From: Changchengzhania lutea
GTDB lineage: Bacteria > Bacteroidota > Bacteroidia > Flavobacteriales > Flavobacteriaceae
Direction of reading: 5' to 3'
NCBI RefSeq assembly: GCF_006974145.1
Contig: NZ_CP039456.1
Location: forward strand, 372,001-436,000
DNA: 64,000 bases
Under the pieces are notes generated by a model, which saw only the letters and a program-made list of their open reading frames with translations, made no database searches and was not told the DNA's origin. Shown piece after piece: positions 25,597 through 35,168 of the stretch (its first letter is position 1; the number at the start of each line of letters is the position of its first letter). The position numbers and the translations under genes were made by a program.

Positions 25597-26760
25597 ATGC
25601 TATATAAAAACTACTTAAAAAGAAAATTACCCTTTTTTACTATTCTGGGCGCGCTCCTTATTTTATCTTCCTGTGGTTCATACCAATATGTAGGCGCAGA
25701 TAATGATGGGATATATAGCAACACGCCACAACCCGAACCAAGAGCGGTCGCCGTGGTTGAAGTTCCTAACGAAGGCAACAGCAATTATTATAAAAATTAT
25801 TTCAGAACCAAATCTTTAGAGCTTGAAACGCTTACCGAGAATGGTGACATATTTACTGATATCGATTCATACGAAAGCGAAAATTACATCGAAAATGATT
25901 CATTGATCGACAATAGCTATATAGGTTATGCCGGTTGGGGTCAAAACAGTAATGGTGTTACAATTAATTATATAGACAACGGCTTTAATAATATTTGGTG
26001 GAATGACCCGTTCATTAGTCCTTGGGGCTGGAACAATTGGGGTTGGGGCAACAGATGGAACAACTGGGGATGGAACCGATGGAACAACTGGGGTTGGAAC
26101 AATTGGGGCTTTTACGATCCATTTTGGAGCGGTGGGCTTTATGGCGGCTGGGGTTTCAACGCAGGTTGGGGTTATGGCTATAACAGATATGCTTACAATA
26201 ACGGCTATTACAATAACCGTTATAATAATTATTATGGAAGAAGGGCTTCTTATAGCGCTAGCAGACGCGGAAGCTATGCCAGAGTTAATTCTAACAATGT
26301 TAGGTCTGTAAATAGACGTAGCAACGCGGTTAACTCTAGAAATGTATCAAAATACAATACCTCAAGAAGACGATCCACATCTGCAATTGCAAATAGAAAT
26401 TACAATAGAAGTACATCTGCAAATACGGCTAGACGCAGTAATGGAGTGACAGCAAATAGAAATTATAATCCCAATTCAAGGTCTGCAACAAACTCGGTTA
26501 GAAGAACAAGACCTACGACGCCAGCAGGCAACTCAACAACAAGGTCTTCAACAGCAAGACGTAGTAGCAGCACTACTGCACCACGTTCAAGTGGCAACAG
26601 TGTCTATAAAAGATCATCATCCTCAAGGAATTCTGGATATACGCCAAGTAGAAGTAGTAGCCCTAGCAGAAGTTCTGGTTCCACAACACGATCGTCTAGC
26701 AGCAGCAGAAGTTCTGGAGGTTCTAGATCATCTAGTGGCGGAGGTCGAAGACGCGGATAA
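25597..26760 (+). CDS. Low-complexity Trp/Asn- and Arg/Ser-rich lipoprotein
   Basis: 387 residues. Lipobox LSSCG (Cys ~26). Residues ~130-200 are a W/N/G-rich repeat region (units like WNNWGWN), followed by a Y/N segment and, from ~205 on, a strongly basic Arg/Ser/Thr-rich tail ending GGGRRRG. Proteins of this composition are common in Flavobacteriaceae and presumably surface-exposed; no enzyme motif. Divergent from proS and 25 nt upstream of the OmpP1-like gene, possibly co-transcribed with it. Confidence 0.75.
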   Translation: MLYKNYLKRKLPFFTILGALLILSSCGSYQYVGADNDGIYSNTPQPEPRAVAVVEVPNEGNSNYYKNYFRTKSLELETLTENGDIFTDIDSYESENYIENDSLIDNSYIGYAGWGQNSNGVTINYIDNGFNNIWWNDPFISPWGWNNWGWGNRWNNWGWNRWNNWGWNNWGFYDPFWSGGLYGGWGFNAGWGYGYNRYAYNNGYYNNRYNNYYGRRASYSASRRGSYARVNSNNVRSVNRRSNAVNSRNVSKYNTSRRRSTSAIANRNYNRSTSANTARRSNGVTANRNYNPNSRSATNSVRRTRPTTPAGNSTTRSSTARRSSSTTAPRSSGNSVYKRSSSSRNSGYTPSRSSSPSRSSGSTTRSSSSSRSSGGSRSSSGGGRRRG

Positions 26761-26785
26761 ATTATTAAATTTTAAAAAAATTCAT

Positions 26786-28306
26786 ATGAAGAAGTTAAAC
26801 TTACTAGTCATAGGGATACTTTCTATGTCCACAATCTATGCACAAGATATCTCAGACGCGTTGCGTTATTCTCAAGATGACATTCATGGAACCGCTCGAT
26901 TTAGAGCATTAAGTGGCGCATTTGGTGCTTTAGGAGGCGATATGAGTGCCGTAAGCATAAATCCTGCAAGTTCTGCAGTATTTAGCCAAAGTCATGCAGC
27001 CTTCACCTTGTCCAATATTGATACAGAAAATAATACCCAATATTTTGACGGTTTAGGCACCTCAAATGAATCAAACTTTGATATTAATCAAGGAGGTGCT
27101 ATTTTTGTTTTTGCTAGTAAGAGCAATTCCCCATGGCGCAAGATTTCCATGGGCTTTAATTATGAACGGGCCGGTAATTTTGATGATAATTGGTTTGCAT
27201 TTGGAACGAACACCAACAATCAATCTATAGATCTTTACTTTTTAGACTATGCAGATGGTCTTCGATTAGATGAAATTTCAGCATTCGATGACGAAACCCT
27301 TGGAGATGCTTATTTGGAAATTGGTAGTGCCTATGGGTTTGGAAACCAACAGGCATTCTTAGGCTTCGAATCTTTTATTATCGAACCAGATGATATTAAT
27401 AATGACGCAAATACCACATACTTTTCTAATTTAGCAGATGGTACGTTTAATCAAGATTACTCATATGCATCGACTGGTTATAATGGCAAAATCAGTTTCA
27501 ATATAGCATCACAATATCAAGACAACCTGTATTTGGGTTTAAATTTAAATTCTCATTTTATCAACTTTAATCGTTCAACATTATTGTTTGAAGATAATGC
27601 CAATGCAGGATCTATTATTCGCGATATTGAATTTGAAAATAATCTATCAACAACTGGTAATGGGTTTTCATTTCAACTTGGTGGTATTTTAAAATTAAGC
27701 AACGAATTTAGAGTGGGACTAACTTATGACTCACCAACTTGGTATAGTATTGAAGAAGAAACTACTCAGTATCTAGCAACTGTTAGAGATGACGGCGGTG
27801 TTAATGCCACACAAGTTATCAATCCTGATGTTGTAAATATCTACCCGAGTTATAAACTAAAAACGCCAGCTAAAGTTACAGGTAGTTTGGCCTATGTTTT
27901 TGGTCAAGGTTTATTAAGCTTTGATTATTCAAGAAAAGATTACAGCGCTACAGAATTCAGACCGACTTCTGACGCTTTCCTCGCAGATGAAAACGCAAAA
28001 ATGAATGATATTTTAACCACTGCGCAAACCTACCGTTTGGGTGGTGAATATAAGCACCAGCAATTCAGTTTTAGAGGCGGCTATCGTTTTGAGGAAAGTC
28101 CATATAAAGATGGTGTCACTATTGGCGATTTAACAGGCTACTCTTTGGGACTAGGCTATAGCTTTGGAAGAACGAAATTGGATGTTACTTACGACCGGTC
28201 TAGCAGAACTTTTGAAACCCCTTTATATAATGTTGGTTTAACAGATTCTGCCTTTATTGATAGGACAAATTCAAATATCACCTTGTCTTTAAGCTTCAGC
28301 ATTTAG
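26786..28306 (+). CDS. OmpP1/FadL-family outer-membrane transporter
   Basis: 506 residues from the ATG at 26786; the frame is open further upstream but that part is only a shadow of the preceding gene. Signal peptide ends TIYAQ. RFRALSGAFGALGGDMSAVSINPASSAVF is the family start motif, with the remainder an amphipathic beta-barrel ending in SLSFSI (terminal hydrophobic residue). Expected to take up hydrophobic compounds such as fatty acids across the outer membrane; substrate unknown. Confidence 0.85.
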   Translation: MKKLNLLVIGILSMSTIYAQDISDALRYSQDDIHGTARFRALSGAFGALGGDMSAVSINPASSAVFSQSHAAFTLSNIDTENNTQYFDGLGTSNESNFDINQGGAIFVFASKSNSPWRKISMGFNYERAGNFDDNWFAFGTNTNNQSIDLYFLDYADGLRLDEISAFDDETLGDAYLEIGSAYGFGNQQAFLGFESFIIEPDDINNDANTTYFSNLADGTFNQDYSYASTGYNGKISFNIASQYQDNLYLGLNLNSHFINFNRSTLLFEDNANAGSIIRDIEFENNLSTTGNGFSFQLGGILKLSNEFRVGLTYDSPTWYSIEEETTQYLATVRDDGGVNATQVINPDVVNIYPSYKLKTPAKVTGSLAYVFGQGLLSFDYSRKDYSATEFRPTSDAFLADENAKMNDILTTAQTYRLGGEYKHQQFSFRGGYRFEESPYKDGVTIGDLTGYSLGLGYSFGRTKLDVTYDRSSRTFETPLYNVGLTDSAFIDRTNSNITLSLSFSI

Positions 28307-28326
28307 ATTAAAATAAATCCATTTTT

Positions 28327-28357
28327 AAAAGCCCTTACTTTTTTAGTATGGGCTTTT
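28327..28357 (+). terminator. Terminator of the OmpP1-like gene
   Basis: Stem AAAAGCCC / GGGCTTTT, inner pairing ACT/AGT, T run. Confidence 0.75.
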
Positions 28358-28448
28358 TTATGTCACGTGTAATTTTTCAACAACAGCAGAGACAAAGCAT
28401 AAGTGATTAATTGTTTGTTAATTCAAAACATAAGAAAACGGAATTACT

Positions 28449-28456
28449 TATCTTTG
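28449..28456 (+). promoter_or_regulatory. -7 box of folE
   Basis: TATCTTTG, the commonest form of the flavobacterial -7 box, 27 nt before the ATG at 28484. Supports that start over the upstream frame extension. Confidence 0.6.
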
Positions 28457-28483
28457 CAGCCTAAAAATCTTGATTTTTTAAGT

Positions 28484-29161
28484 ATGAAAATTGAAAAGAA
28501 CATAGAAGATTTTGAATCGTTAGGAGATGATCATGTGGGAACCTCACAAAATACACCTATGAGACAGGATGCTTTTAAACTTTCTAATGATGAAAAAATA
28601 GATATCATCAAGGATGATATCCGCCATATCATGGAAACTCTAGGCTTAGACTTATCGGACGATAGTTTAAACGGAACGCCCAATCGCGTAGCCAAAATGT
28701 TTGTTAAAGAAATTTTTGCTGGTCTTAATCCAGATAAAAAACCAAAAGCCTCAACATTCGAAAACAAGTATAAATACGGCGAAATGTTAGTTGAAAAAAA
28801 CATTACGGTCTATTCCACTTGCGAGCATCATTTATTACCTATAGTTGGAAAAGCCCATATTGCGTATATCTCCAACGGTACTGTTGTAGGATTATCCAAA
28901 ATGAATAGGATTGTCGATTATTTTGCAAAACGTCCACAAGTACAAGAACGTTTAACCATTCAAATCGTTAAAGAATTGCAAGAAGTGTTAAATACGCAAG
29001 ATGTAGCATGTGTTATAGATGCCAAACATTTGTGTGTCAATTCAAGAGGTATTAGAGATGTTGAAAGTAGCACCGTAACCTCTGAATTTGGTGGTAAATT
29101 TAAGGAACAGGCAACCCGTAGAGAACTTTTAGATTACATCAAATTAGATACTAAGTTTTAG
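28484..29161 (+). CDS. folE: GTP cyclohydrolase I
   Basis: 225 residues from the ATG at 28484, chosen because the promoter box lies inside any longer frame. Zinc and active-site motifs: YSTCEHHLLPIVGKAHIAYI, GLSKMNRIVDYFAKRPQVQERL, VIDAKHLCVNSRG. Converts GTP to dihydroneopterin triphosphate, first step of folate (and biopterin) synthesis. folP is elsewhere in the window (13.8 kb), not in an operon with it. Confidence 0.96.
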   Translation: MKIEKNIEDFESLGDDHVGTSQNTPMRQDAFKLSNDEKIDIIKDDIRHIMETLGLDLSDDSLNGTPNRVAKMFVKEIFAGLNPDKKPKASTFENKYKYGEMLVEKNITVYSTCEHHLLPIVGKAHIAYISNGTVVGLSKMNRIVDYFAKRPQVQERLTIQIVKELQEVLNTQDVACVIDAKHLCVNSRGIRDVESSTVTSEFGGKFKEQATRRELLDYIKLDTKF

Positions 29162-29266
29162 TTTTACTGTTAGTTGTGAGCTGTTAAGTCGTTTAGCTGA
29201 AAACTTGTCGAATACATCCAAAACCATAAACAACTATACAACAAACGACTCAGCAACAATCACCTT

Positions 29267-29629
29267 ATGCATATTTATTCGTTTGAAAACTAGAAGTTTG
29301 GAAAGAAGCTATTCAATTGGCTGTTACAACTTATAAAACGACAGACTTATTTCCAAAAGAAGAAAAATTCGGATTAATTTCACAAATGAGACGATGTTCA
29401 GTATCAGTATCTTCAAATATAGCTGAGAGTACTGCGAGATTAACCAATAAAGATAAAGCGTATTTTATGACCATAAGTGTATAGCTCAGCTTTAGAATTA
29501 TTAAATCAAGCCATAATTTCAAAAGAACTTGGATTTATTTCCGAAGAAAACTATAAAAATATTAGATTTGAAGTTGAATCAATAACTAATAAGATTAATG
29601 CTTTAAGGAATCATTTTCTTAAAACGTAA
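29267..29629 (+). pseudogene. Four-helix-bundle protein (23S rRNA IVP/S23-like), frameshifted
   Basis: The family pattern can be read across three frames: MHIYSFE, then LEVWKEA-like start, FPKEEKFGLISQMRRCSVSVSSNIAE, then YSSALELLNQAIISKELGF to the end INALRNHFLKT. Two single-base changes break it: one A missing in the A run near 29287 (giving an early TAG) and one extra G near 29479. Intact members are ~120 residues and form pentamers; role unclear, often within 23S rRNA spacers or free-standing. Sequencing error at the homopolymer is an alternative for the first change. Confidence 0.8.
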
Positions 29630-29671
29630 ACTTAATCGACTCAACGGCTAACGACTTAACAAATTACAATA

Positions 29672-31153
29672 ATGCAACTTTACCAAGAGCAACCTATTAA
29701 AATATACAACACCCTTTCTGGCACAAAAGAACTATTTCAACCCATTAACGCAGGTCATGTAGGCATGTATGTTTGCGGACCTACCGTGTACAGTAATGTG
29801 CATTTAGGTAATGTAAGAACCTTTATGTCTTTTGATGTGGTGTTTCGCTATTTGAAACATTTAGGTTATAAAGTACGGTATGTTAGAAACATTACAGACG
29901 CAGGTCATCTAGAAAACGATGAAGATGCTGGTGAAGATAAGATTACAAAAAAAGCACGTTTAGAACAAATAGAACCTATGGAAGTGGTGCAACGCTACAC
30001 CGTAGATTTTCATAATATCCTCAATACCTTCAACTTTTTGTCACCGAGCATAGAGCCTACAGCGACCGGACATATTATTGAGCAAATTGAATTAATTAGC
30101 ACCATTATTGACAATGGATATGCTTACGAAGTCAATGGATCGGTTTATTTTGATGTGCATAAGTTTAACGAGACCCATGATTACGGAAAATTAAGCAAAC
30201 GTAAATTAGAGGATTTGGTTCACAACACCCGAGAACTCGACGGTCAAAGTGATAAAAAGAACCCACAGGATTTTGCCCTTTGGAAAAAAGCAGAACCCCA
30301 ACACATCATGCGTTGGCCTTCGCCATGGAGTGACGGTTTTCCTGGTTGGCATTTAGAATGCACTGCCATGAGTACGAAATATTTGGGAGAGCAATTTGAT
30401 ATTCATGGTGGCGGCATGGATTTAAAGTTTCCACATCACGAGTGTGAAATTGCACAAAATGAAGCGGCAAAAGGCGTATCGCCTGTAAATTATTGGATGC
30501 ATGCAAATATGTTGCAACTAAACGGGCAACGCATGTCTAAATCTACAGGAAACACGATTAATCCAGACGAATTACTTTCTGGAAATAATAGCATATTTAC
30601 CAAAGCCTATGCCCCTAGCGTGATTCGTTTTTTTAATGCACAATCATCTTATCGCAGTGTATTGGATTTAACAGATGATGGCTTACTAGCCAGCGAAAAA
30701 GGCTTTTATAGATTGATGGATGCGGTTAATCTGTTAGAAGAATTAAAACCTTCTGAAACCTCAACACTAGATATCAAGACTTGGAAACAGACCTGTTATG
30801 ATGCCATGAATGACGATTTTAACTCGCCTATTCTTATTGCACATTTATTTGAAGCTGCCAAATATATCCATCAAATTAAAGAAGGATTGGAAACGGTATC
30901 CTCTGAAGATTTAGCCCTGTTAAAAAACACGATACATCGTTTTGTTTTTGATGTTTTAGGACTTGAAAATACTACCAAAAATGAATCTGGAACAGATAAA
31001 CTTTCTGGTGCTATTTCTGTTTTAATTACTTTAAGACAAGAAGCTAGGGCGAATAAAGATTTTGCTTTATCTGATAAAATAAGAAATGAATTAGCTGCCG
31101 TTGGCATTCAGCTTAAAGATGGTAAAGATGGGACAACTTTTTCTGTAAATTAA
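29672..31153 (+). CDS. cysS: Cysteinyl-tRNA synthetase
   Basis: 493 residues. [16 protein letters not shown] contains the HIGH-type motif and first zinc Cys; [10 protein letters not shown] and HHECEIAQ supply the other ligands; RMSKSTGN is the KMSKS motif near residue 287. C-terminal DALR-like helical region. Charges tRNA-Cys. Followed after 85 nt by yidD, a neighbour order usual in Flavobacteriaceae. Confidence 0.97.
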   Translation: MQLYQEQPIKIYNTLSGTKELFQPINAGHVGMYVCGPTVYSNVHLGNVRTFMSFDVVFRYLKHLGYKVRYVRNITDAGHLENDEDAGEDKITKKARLEQIEPMEVVQRYTVDFHNILNTFNFLSPSIEPTATGHIIEQIELISTIIDNGYAYEVNGSVYFDVHKFNETHDYGKLSKRKLEDLVHNTRELDGQSDKKNPQDFALWKKAEPQHIMRWPSPWSDGFPGWHLECTAMSTKYLGEQFDIHGGGMDLKFPHHECEIAQNEAAKGVSPVNYWMHANMLQLNGQRMSKSTGNTINPDELLSGNNSIFTKAYAPSVIRFFNAQSSYRSVLDLTDDGLLASEKGFYRLMDAVNLLEELKPSETSTLDIKTWKQTCYDAMNDDFNSPILIAHLFEAAKYIHQIKEGLETVSSEDLALLKNTIHRFVFDVLGLENTTKNESGTDKLSGAISVLITLRQEARANKDFALSDKIRNELAAVGIQLKDGKDGTTFSVN

Positions 31154-31238
31154 TTTGTTGCTTGTCCTTCAGTCGTTTGTTGTAAAGCTGTTCGACTTAT
31201 TTTGACTTAACATCTAAACAACATACAAATAACAATAA

Positions 31239-31460
31239 TTGAAAAAACTACTAACAGCACCTTTTTTACTCTTGATAAAAGTGTATCAAACTTTAATATC
31301 GCCGCTTATGCCTGCCAGTTGCAGATATAATCCCACCTGCTCCCAATATACTAAGGAAGCCTTACAAAAACACGGTTTATTTAAAGGCGGCTGGTTAGCG
31401 ATAAAACGCATTTTTAGTTGCCACCCTTGGGGCGGCTCGGGTTATGATCCTGTGCCTTAA
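31239..31460 (+). CDS. yidD: Membrane protein insertion efficiency factor
   Basis: 73 residues, TTG start. Core [23 protein letters not shown] and [13 protein letters not shown] are family-defining. Assists insertion of membrane proteins with YidC. Confidence 0.95.
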   Translation: MKKLLTAPFLLLIKVYQTLISPLMPASCRYNPTCSQYTKEALQKHGLFKGGWLAIKRIFSCHPWGGSGYDPVP

Positions 31461-31708
31461 AGTTATTGTGAACATAGTAAAACCATCTGATGATTTTCGG
31501 TTTTCTTTATTTTGATTTTGTAAAAAATTTCAACTAACTTCGTTTAACGATGGATATAAGCAATTTAAAACACCTTTTATATGCGTTGATTATTGGCCAC
31601 AAGCTGAAAACCAGCCATACATTTTAGCACTTTCGGTTTTTCCCAACACACAATTCCAATGCTCTAGATTCAAAAAGAGTTAAAAATTTCCCATGTTTTG
31701 AAATAATA
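31461..31708. repeat. Intergenic region with repeat C copy 1
   Basis: Bases 31511-31586 (TTTGTAAAAAATTTC, ACTAACTTCGTTTAACG, GGATATAA blocks) are clearly related, in the same orientation, to 43611-43686. The rest of the gap shows no gene. The repeat lies at the left border of the mercury island, the other at the left border of the toxin-antitoxin cassette. Confidence 0.65.
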
Positions 31709-31730
31709 TATTTAAGTATTTGCTTAAATA
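31709..31730 (+). promoter_or_regulatory. Operator for the ArsR-type repressor
   Basis: Perfect inverted repeat TATTTAAG / CTTAAATA with 6-nt spacer TATTTG, overlapping the TTTG that would be the -33 element. Size and AT-rich sequence suit SmtB/ArsR operators. Confidence 0.65.
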
Positions 31731-31750
31731 CGTAATTAATTATACATTTG
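31719..31750 (+). promoter_or_regulatory. Promoter of the mercury operon
   Basis: TTTG at 31719-31722, 20-nt spacer, TACATTTG at 31743-31750; the ArsR ATG follows 20 nt later. Confidence 0.65.
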
Positions 31751-31769
31751 CACCTGTAAAACATATCTC

Positions 31770-32141
31770 ATGAAATTAGAAATAACCTGTACAAGAGCGG
31801 AAGCTAACCATAAGCAGTTACAAAACTGTATGGAGACATTGGATAAAATGGAAGGAAGTTTTCAAAAAATGACAAAACTTTTGTCAATTGCTGGGAACGA
31901 TGTAAGGTTGAAAATTCTTTTTCTCTTAAATACGGAAAATGAATTATGTCCTTGTGATTTAGCAGATATCCTAAAAATGAGTGTACCTGCAATCTCTCAA
32001 CACATACGCAAAATTAAGGATGCAGGAATTATCTCTTCAAGACGCGATGGTCAAACGCTTTACTATTCATTAAATAGAGATGAAACAGAGATATTTAATA
32101 GCATTTTTAAATCTATAGAATTAATTAGAAAAACAGCATAA
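31770..32141 (+). CDS. ArsR/SmtB-family metal-responsive repressor
   Basis: 123 residues. Winged helix at ~45-105 (GNDVRLKILFLL, ELCPCDLADILKMSVPAISQHIRKI, GQTLYYSLN). The recognition-helix motif ELCPCDL with two Cys is the ArsR metal-binding signature; a further Cys lies near the N-terminus (EITCTR, and QNCMET). In this position, before merTP and merA, it likely responds to Hg(II), replacing the MerR activator of proteobacterial operons. A matching inverted repeat lies in its promoter. Confidence 0.9.
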   Translation: MKLEITCTRAEANHKQLQNCMETLDKMEGSFQKMTKLLSIAGNDVRLKILFLLNTENELCPCDLADILKMSVPAISQHIRKIKDAGIISSRRDGQTLYYSLNRDETEIFNSIFKSIELIRKTA

Positions 32142-32155
32142 TAATTATTAGAAAA

Positions 32156-32767
32156 ATGAAAACAGAAAAAACATCAAAAAATGCAGCATACACTGGTTTA
32201 TTTGCTGCTGTAGCATCATCATCTTGTTGTATACCTCCTGTTATAGCATTAATTGCTGGCGTAGGTGGTAGTGCGTCTGCTCTTTCTTGGATGGAACCTT
32301 TTAGACCCTATTTAATTGGTTTAGCAATAGTCGCAATTGGCTATGCTTGGTATAATTATTTAAAACCGAAAAATGCTGATGATTGTGGTTGTGAAGTTGA
32401 TGCAAAATCAAAATAGTTTCAAACCAAAAGATTTTTAGTTGGCATTACTTTGTTTGCAACGGTTTCAATTGCTTTCCCTTATTATGCTCATATTTTTTAT
32501 CCTGATAATAAGAAAGAAGTGGTTGTAGTCAATCAATCCAATATTCAAACATTAAATTTTGATGTCAAAGGGATGACTTGTGCATCTTGTGAAGAACACG
32601 TTAAACACGCAGTTAATGAGTTAGAAGGTATTGTAAATATAAATGCTTCCTATGAAAAGGCAAACGCAGAAGTGGAGTTTGATAATACAAAAACTACTAA
32701 AGAGGATATAGAAAAAGCAATAAACTCAACAGGATATAAAGTAATTAATAAAGAAAAAGATGAGTAA
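32156..32767 (+). pseudogene. merTP: merTP mercury transporter with in-frame amber stop
   Basis: Bases 32156-32416 encode MerT helices 1-2 (SSSCCIPPVIALIAGVGGSA with the vicinal Cys pair, then ADDCGCE). A TAG at 32414-32416 interrupts, and the same frame continues without any shift through helix 3 (LVGITLFATVSIAFPYY) and a MerP-like HMA domain (GMTCASC) to 32767. Total 203 codons, equal to the intact copy at 35169 (204). A single TGG-to-TAG or similar change explains it. Products could be a two-helix MerT and, if translation restarts at the TTG 32450, a membrane-anchored MerP. The stop overlaps the merA start. Confidence 0.85.
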
Positions 32768-34430
32768 TAAAACAATAAAATTAAACATCAACGGAATGAC
32801 TTGTTCAGGGTGTTCATCACATATTAAAAAAGATTTAAACGTTAAAGACGGAATTGTAAGTAGCACTGTAAATCACGAAACAGGAGAAGGGAAATTTGTA
32901 TATGACACCAATAAGATAAGCCACCAAGATGTTATTAATGCGGTGAATAATGTAGGTAATTATTCAGTTGTTGAAGATGTTGAAAAAGAAGATTGCTGTG
33001 TTACAAATTCTGATGATAAAAATCAATTCGATTTAATTGTTATTGGTGGTGGTTCTGCTGCCTTTTCAGCAGCCATAAAAGCCGAAAGTTTAGGCTTAAC
33101 TACGCTAATGGTTAACAGTGGTTTGGACTTTGGTGGAACGTGTGTCAATGTTGGATGCGTGCCTTCAAAAAACTTAATAAGAGCTGCCGAAATAGCGTAT
33201 CACGCAACACATTCTAATTTTAAAGGAATTAAACCCAAAGGTGTTGCCATTGATTTTACTCAAATAATAAAAGACAAGAAAGCATTAGTTACCACACTAC
33301 AGCAACATAAGTATATGGATGTGGTAAGTGATTTTAAATACTTAACAATGCTTAAAGGTTGGGCAGAATTTGTAAATAATAAAACCATTCTTGTAGATGG
33401 AAAAGATACATACACCGCAACTAACATCATTATAGCAACAGGAGCGACCACCAACATTCCAAACATTGAAGGCTTAAATGAGGTTGACTATTTAACCAAT
33501 GTATCTTTATTCGATTTAGAAGCAAAACCAAAAAGCCTAACCATAATGGGTGCCGGCTATATTGGATTGGAAATTGCAATGGCATACAATCGTTTGGGCG
33601 TAAAAGTGCATATCATAGAATTTACCGACAGGCCATTACGCAGTCAAACCAACGATATTGCAGATATTTTAGTGGAACAAATGAAAAGTGAAGGGATAGA
33701 AATCCTACCAAATTTTAGAGCTATTAAATTTGAAAAAGATGGTGATAATACCATTATTCATTGCAAATGTCCTGATGGTTCTACCACTCAAATAATTGAA
33801 AAAGGACATATTGTCGTAGCTACAGGAACAAAACCAAATACATCTAAATTAGGTCTTGAAAATATTGACCTAAAGCTGACAGAAAAAGGACATATTTTAG
33901 TTAACGAAAAAATGGAAACTAACGTTTCCAATATTTATGCAGCTGGTGATGTCACCAATACACCGCCTTTTGTTTATACCGCAGCAAAAGAAGGAAGTAC
34001 AGCAGTAAATAACGCATTTTCTTTATCAAAACATAGTGTAGATTATACATCATTACCTTGGGTAGTATTTACAGATCCTCAAATTGCGGGAGCAGGTATG
34101 GATGAAGTAGAAGCCGAAAAAGCAGGCATCCCTTTTGAAGTCTCTAAATTAGATTTAATTCACGTGCCTAGAGCATTGGCCGCTCAAGATACCAGAGGAT
34201 TTATAAAATTGATTCGAAATACCGAAACGGATAAATTGATAGGTGCTAGGGTAATAGCACCAGAAGGTGGCGAACTCATTCAACAATTAAGTATGGCTAT
34301 TAAGTTTGGTATAACAGTAAAAGATTTGGCTGAAAGCTTTTATCCATACTTGACACTTGGAGAAGGTATCAAATTAGCAGCAATTACGTTTGGTAAAGAT
34401 GTTTCTAAATTGAGTTGTTGTTCTAGCTAA
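32760..34430 (+). CDS. merA: Mercuric reductase with N-terminal HMA domain
   Basis: 556 residues. HMA domain with NGMTCSGC (Cys 15 and 18), FAD motif VIGGGSAAFSAAIKA, redox pair GTCVNVGCVPSK near residue 126, NAD motif IMGAGYIGLEIAMAYN, FAD motif YAAGDVTN, and the C-terminal vicinal Cys pair SCCSS that hands Hg(II) to the active site. Reduces Hg(II) to Hg(0) with NADPH. Starts inside the last codons of merTP (8-nt overlap). Confidence 0.96.
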   Translation: MSNKTIKLNINGMTCSGCSSHIKKDLNVKDGIVSSTVNHETGEGKFVYDTNKISHQDVINAVNNVGNYSVVEDVEKEDCCVTNSDDKNQFDLIVIGGGSAAFSAAIKAESLGLTTLMVNSGLDFGGTCVNVGCVPSKNLIRAAEIAYHATHSNFKGIKPKGVAIDFTQIIKDKKALVTTLQQHKYMDVVSDFKYLTMLKGWAEFVNNKTILVDGKDTYTATNIIIATGATTNIPNIEGLNEVDYLTNVSLFDLEAKPKSLTIMGAGYIGLEIAMAYNRLGVKVHIIEFTDRPLRSQTNDIADILVEQMKSEGIEILPNFRAIKFEKDGDNTIIHCKCPDGSTTQIIEKGHIVVATGTKPNTSKLGLENIDLKLTEKGHILVNEKMETNVSNIYAAGDVTNTPPFVYTAAKEGSTAVNNAFSLSKHSVDYTSLPWVVFTDPQIAGAGMDEVEAEKAGIPFEVSKLDLIHVPRALAAQDTRGFIKLIRNTETDKLIGARVIAPEGGELIQQLSMAIKFGITVKDLAESFYPYLTLGEGIKLAAITFGKDVSKLSCCSS

Positions 34431-34440
34431 AATTTTTGAT

Positions 34441-34827
34441 ATGAAAAAAGAGCCACAAAAATTACCTGCCGATTTGATTTTAGATATTAAAATCAGGTTA
34501 AAAACCTTAAGTGGCCAAATTAATGGCATTGTTAAAATGCTTGATGATGGAAAAGACCCTGAACAAATAAACATCCAGTTCAAATCCATAGATAAAGGCA
34601 TTCAAAAAGCACATTATTTACTTTTGGATGAAGTCTATCGAAAAGCATTGGCCATTGGAATTGTAAAAGCTGTGGATTCTTGCCCCGGAAACTGTGGCAA
34701 TGAAGATAAAATTGAATATTTAAAAAGTGAATTCCCTAATTTGGAATTATCTGATTTGACTAACAAGTTAAAAGAAATCCAAGCCATAGAAACCAGACTT
34801 AAAGCGTACAGCGAAAAAAAAGATTAA
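34441..34827 (+). CDS. CsoR/RcnR-family (DUF156) metal-sensing repressor
   Basis: 128 residues, all-helical. RLKTLSGQINGIVKMLDDGKDP is the family start; HYLLLDEVYRKAL follows. The C-terminal half adds SCPGNCGN, a possible metal site not found in short CsoR proteins (~90 residues). Ten nt after merA, so in the same operon. A C-tract operator of CsoR type lies just downstream (34837-34850), in front of the thioredoxin-like gene. Confidence 0.82.
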   Translation: MKKEPQKLPADLILDIKIRLKTLSGQINGIVKMLDDGKDPEQINIQFKSIDKGIQKAHYLLLDEVYRKALAIGIVKAVDSCPGNCGNEDKIEYLKSEFPNLELSDLTNKLKEIQAIETRLKAYSEKKD

Positions 34828-34836
34828 AAAAAGTTT

Positions 34837-34867
34837 GGAGACCCCCTACCTCTTGTCGTCATCTTTG
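34837..34867 (+). promoter_or_regulatory. Promoter with C-tract operator of CsoR/RcnR type
   Basis: GGAGACCCCCTACC (34837-34850) resembles the G/C-tract operators of CsoR-family repressors. It overlaps the interval between a TTG (34835-34837) and a -7-like box CATCTTTG (34860-34867). Confidence 0.45.
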
Positions 34868-34896
34868 TGGTATTAATAATTTAAACTTCAAATAAG

Positions 34897-35166
34897 ATGA
34901 AACGACAAATTGAGATTTTTACAGCAGGATGTCCAGTATGCGAACCTGTGGTGCTATTAGTAAAAGAAACAGCAGGAAAGGACTGCGAAATCACACTTCA
35001 TAATTTAGCAGAGCAATGTGAAAGTAAAATCTGTGTTTCCAAAATGAATGAATACGGAGTAAAAAGGCTCCCTGTCATTGCTGTTAATGGACAACTTTTG
35101 GATTGTTGCAAAAATATCCAAATCACAAAAGATGATTTGGTAAATGCAGGAATAGGAAGCTGTTAG
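34897..35166 (+). CDS. Thioredoxin/glutaredoxin-fold small protein
   Basis: 89 residues. Redox motif GCPVCEP near residue 11, conserved RLPVIAVNGQLL (cis-Pro), and extra Cys pairs (CESKIC, DCCKN, terminal C). Small proteins of this kind accompany metal- and mercury-resistance genes in Bacteroidota; the many thiols suggest metal binding or thiol exchange. Two nt before the second merTP. Confidence 0.75.
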   Translation: MKRQIEIFTAGCPVCEPVVLLVKETAGKDCEITLHNLAEQCESKICVSKMNEYGVKRLPVIAVNGQLLDCCKNIQITKDDLVNAGIGSC

Positions 35167-35168
35167 AT

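Noticed and set aside
26591-26785. N-terminal extension of the OmpP1-like gene
   Set aside because: This part is an out-of-frame reading of the Arg/Ser-rich gene before it; the signal peptide starts at 26786.
32450-32767. Independent merP gene
   Set aside because: It is in the same frame as the preceding merT part and lacks a proper start; better read as the second part of an amber-interrupted merTP.
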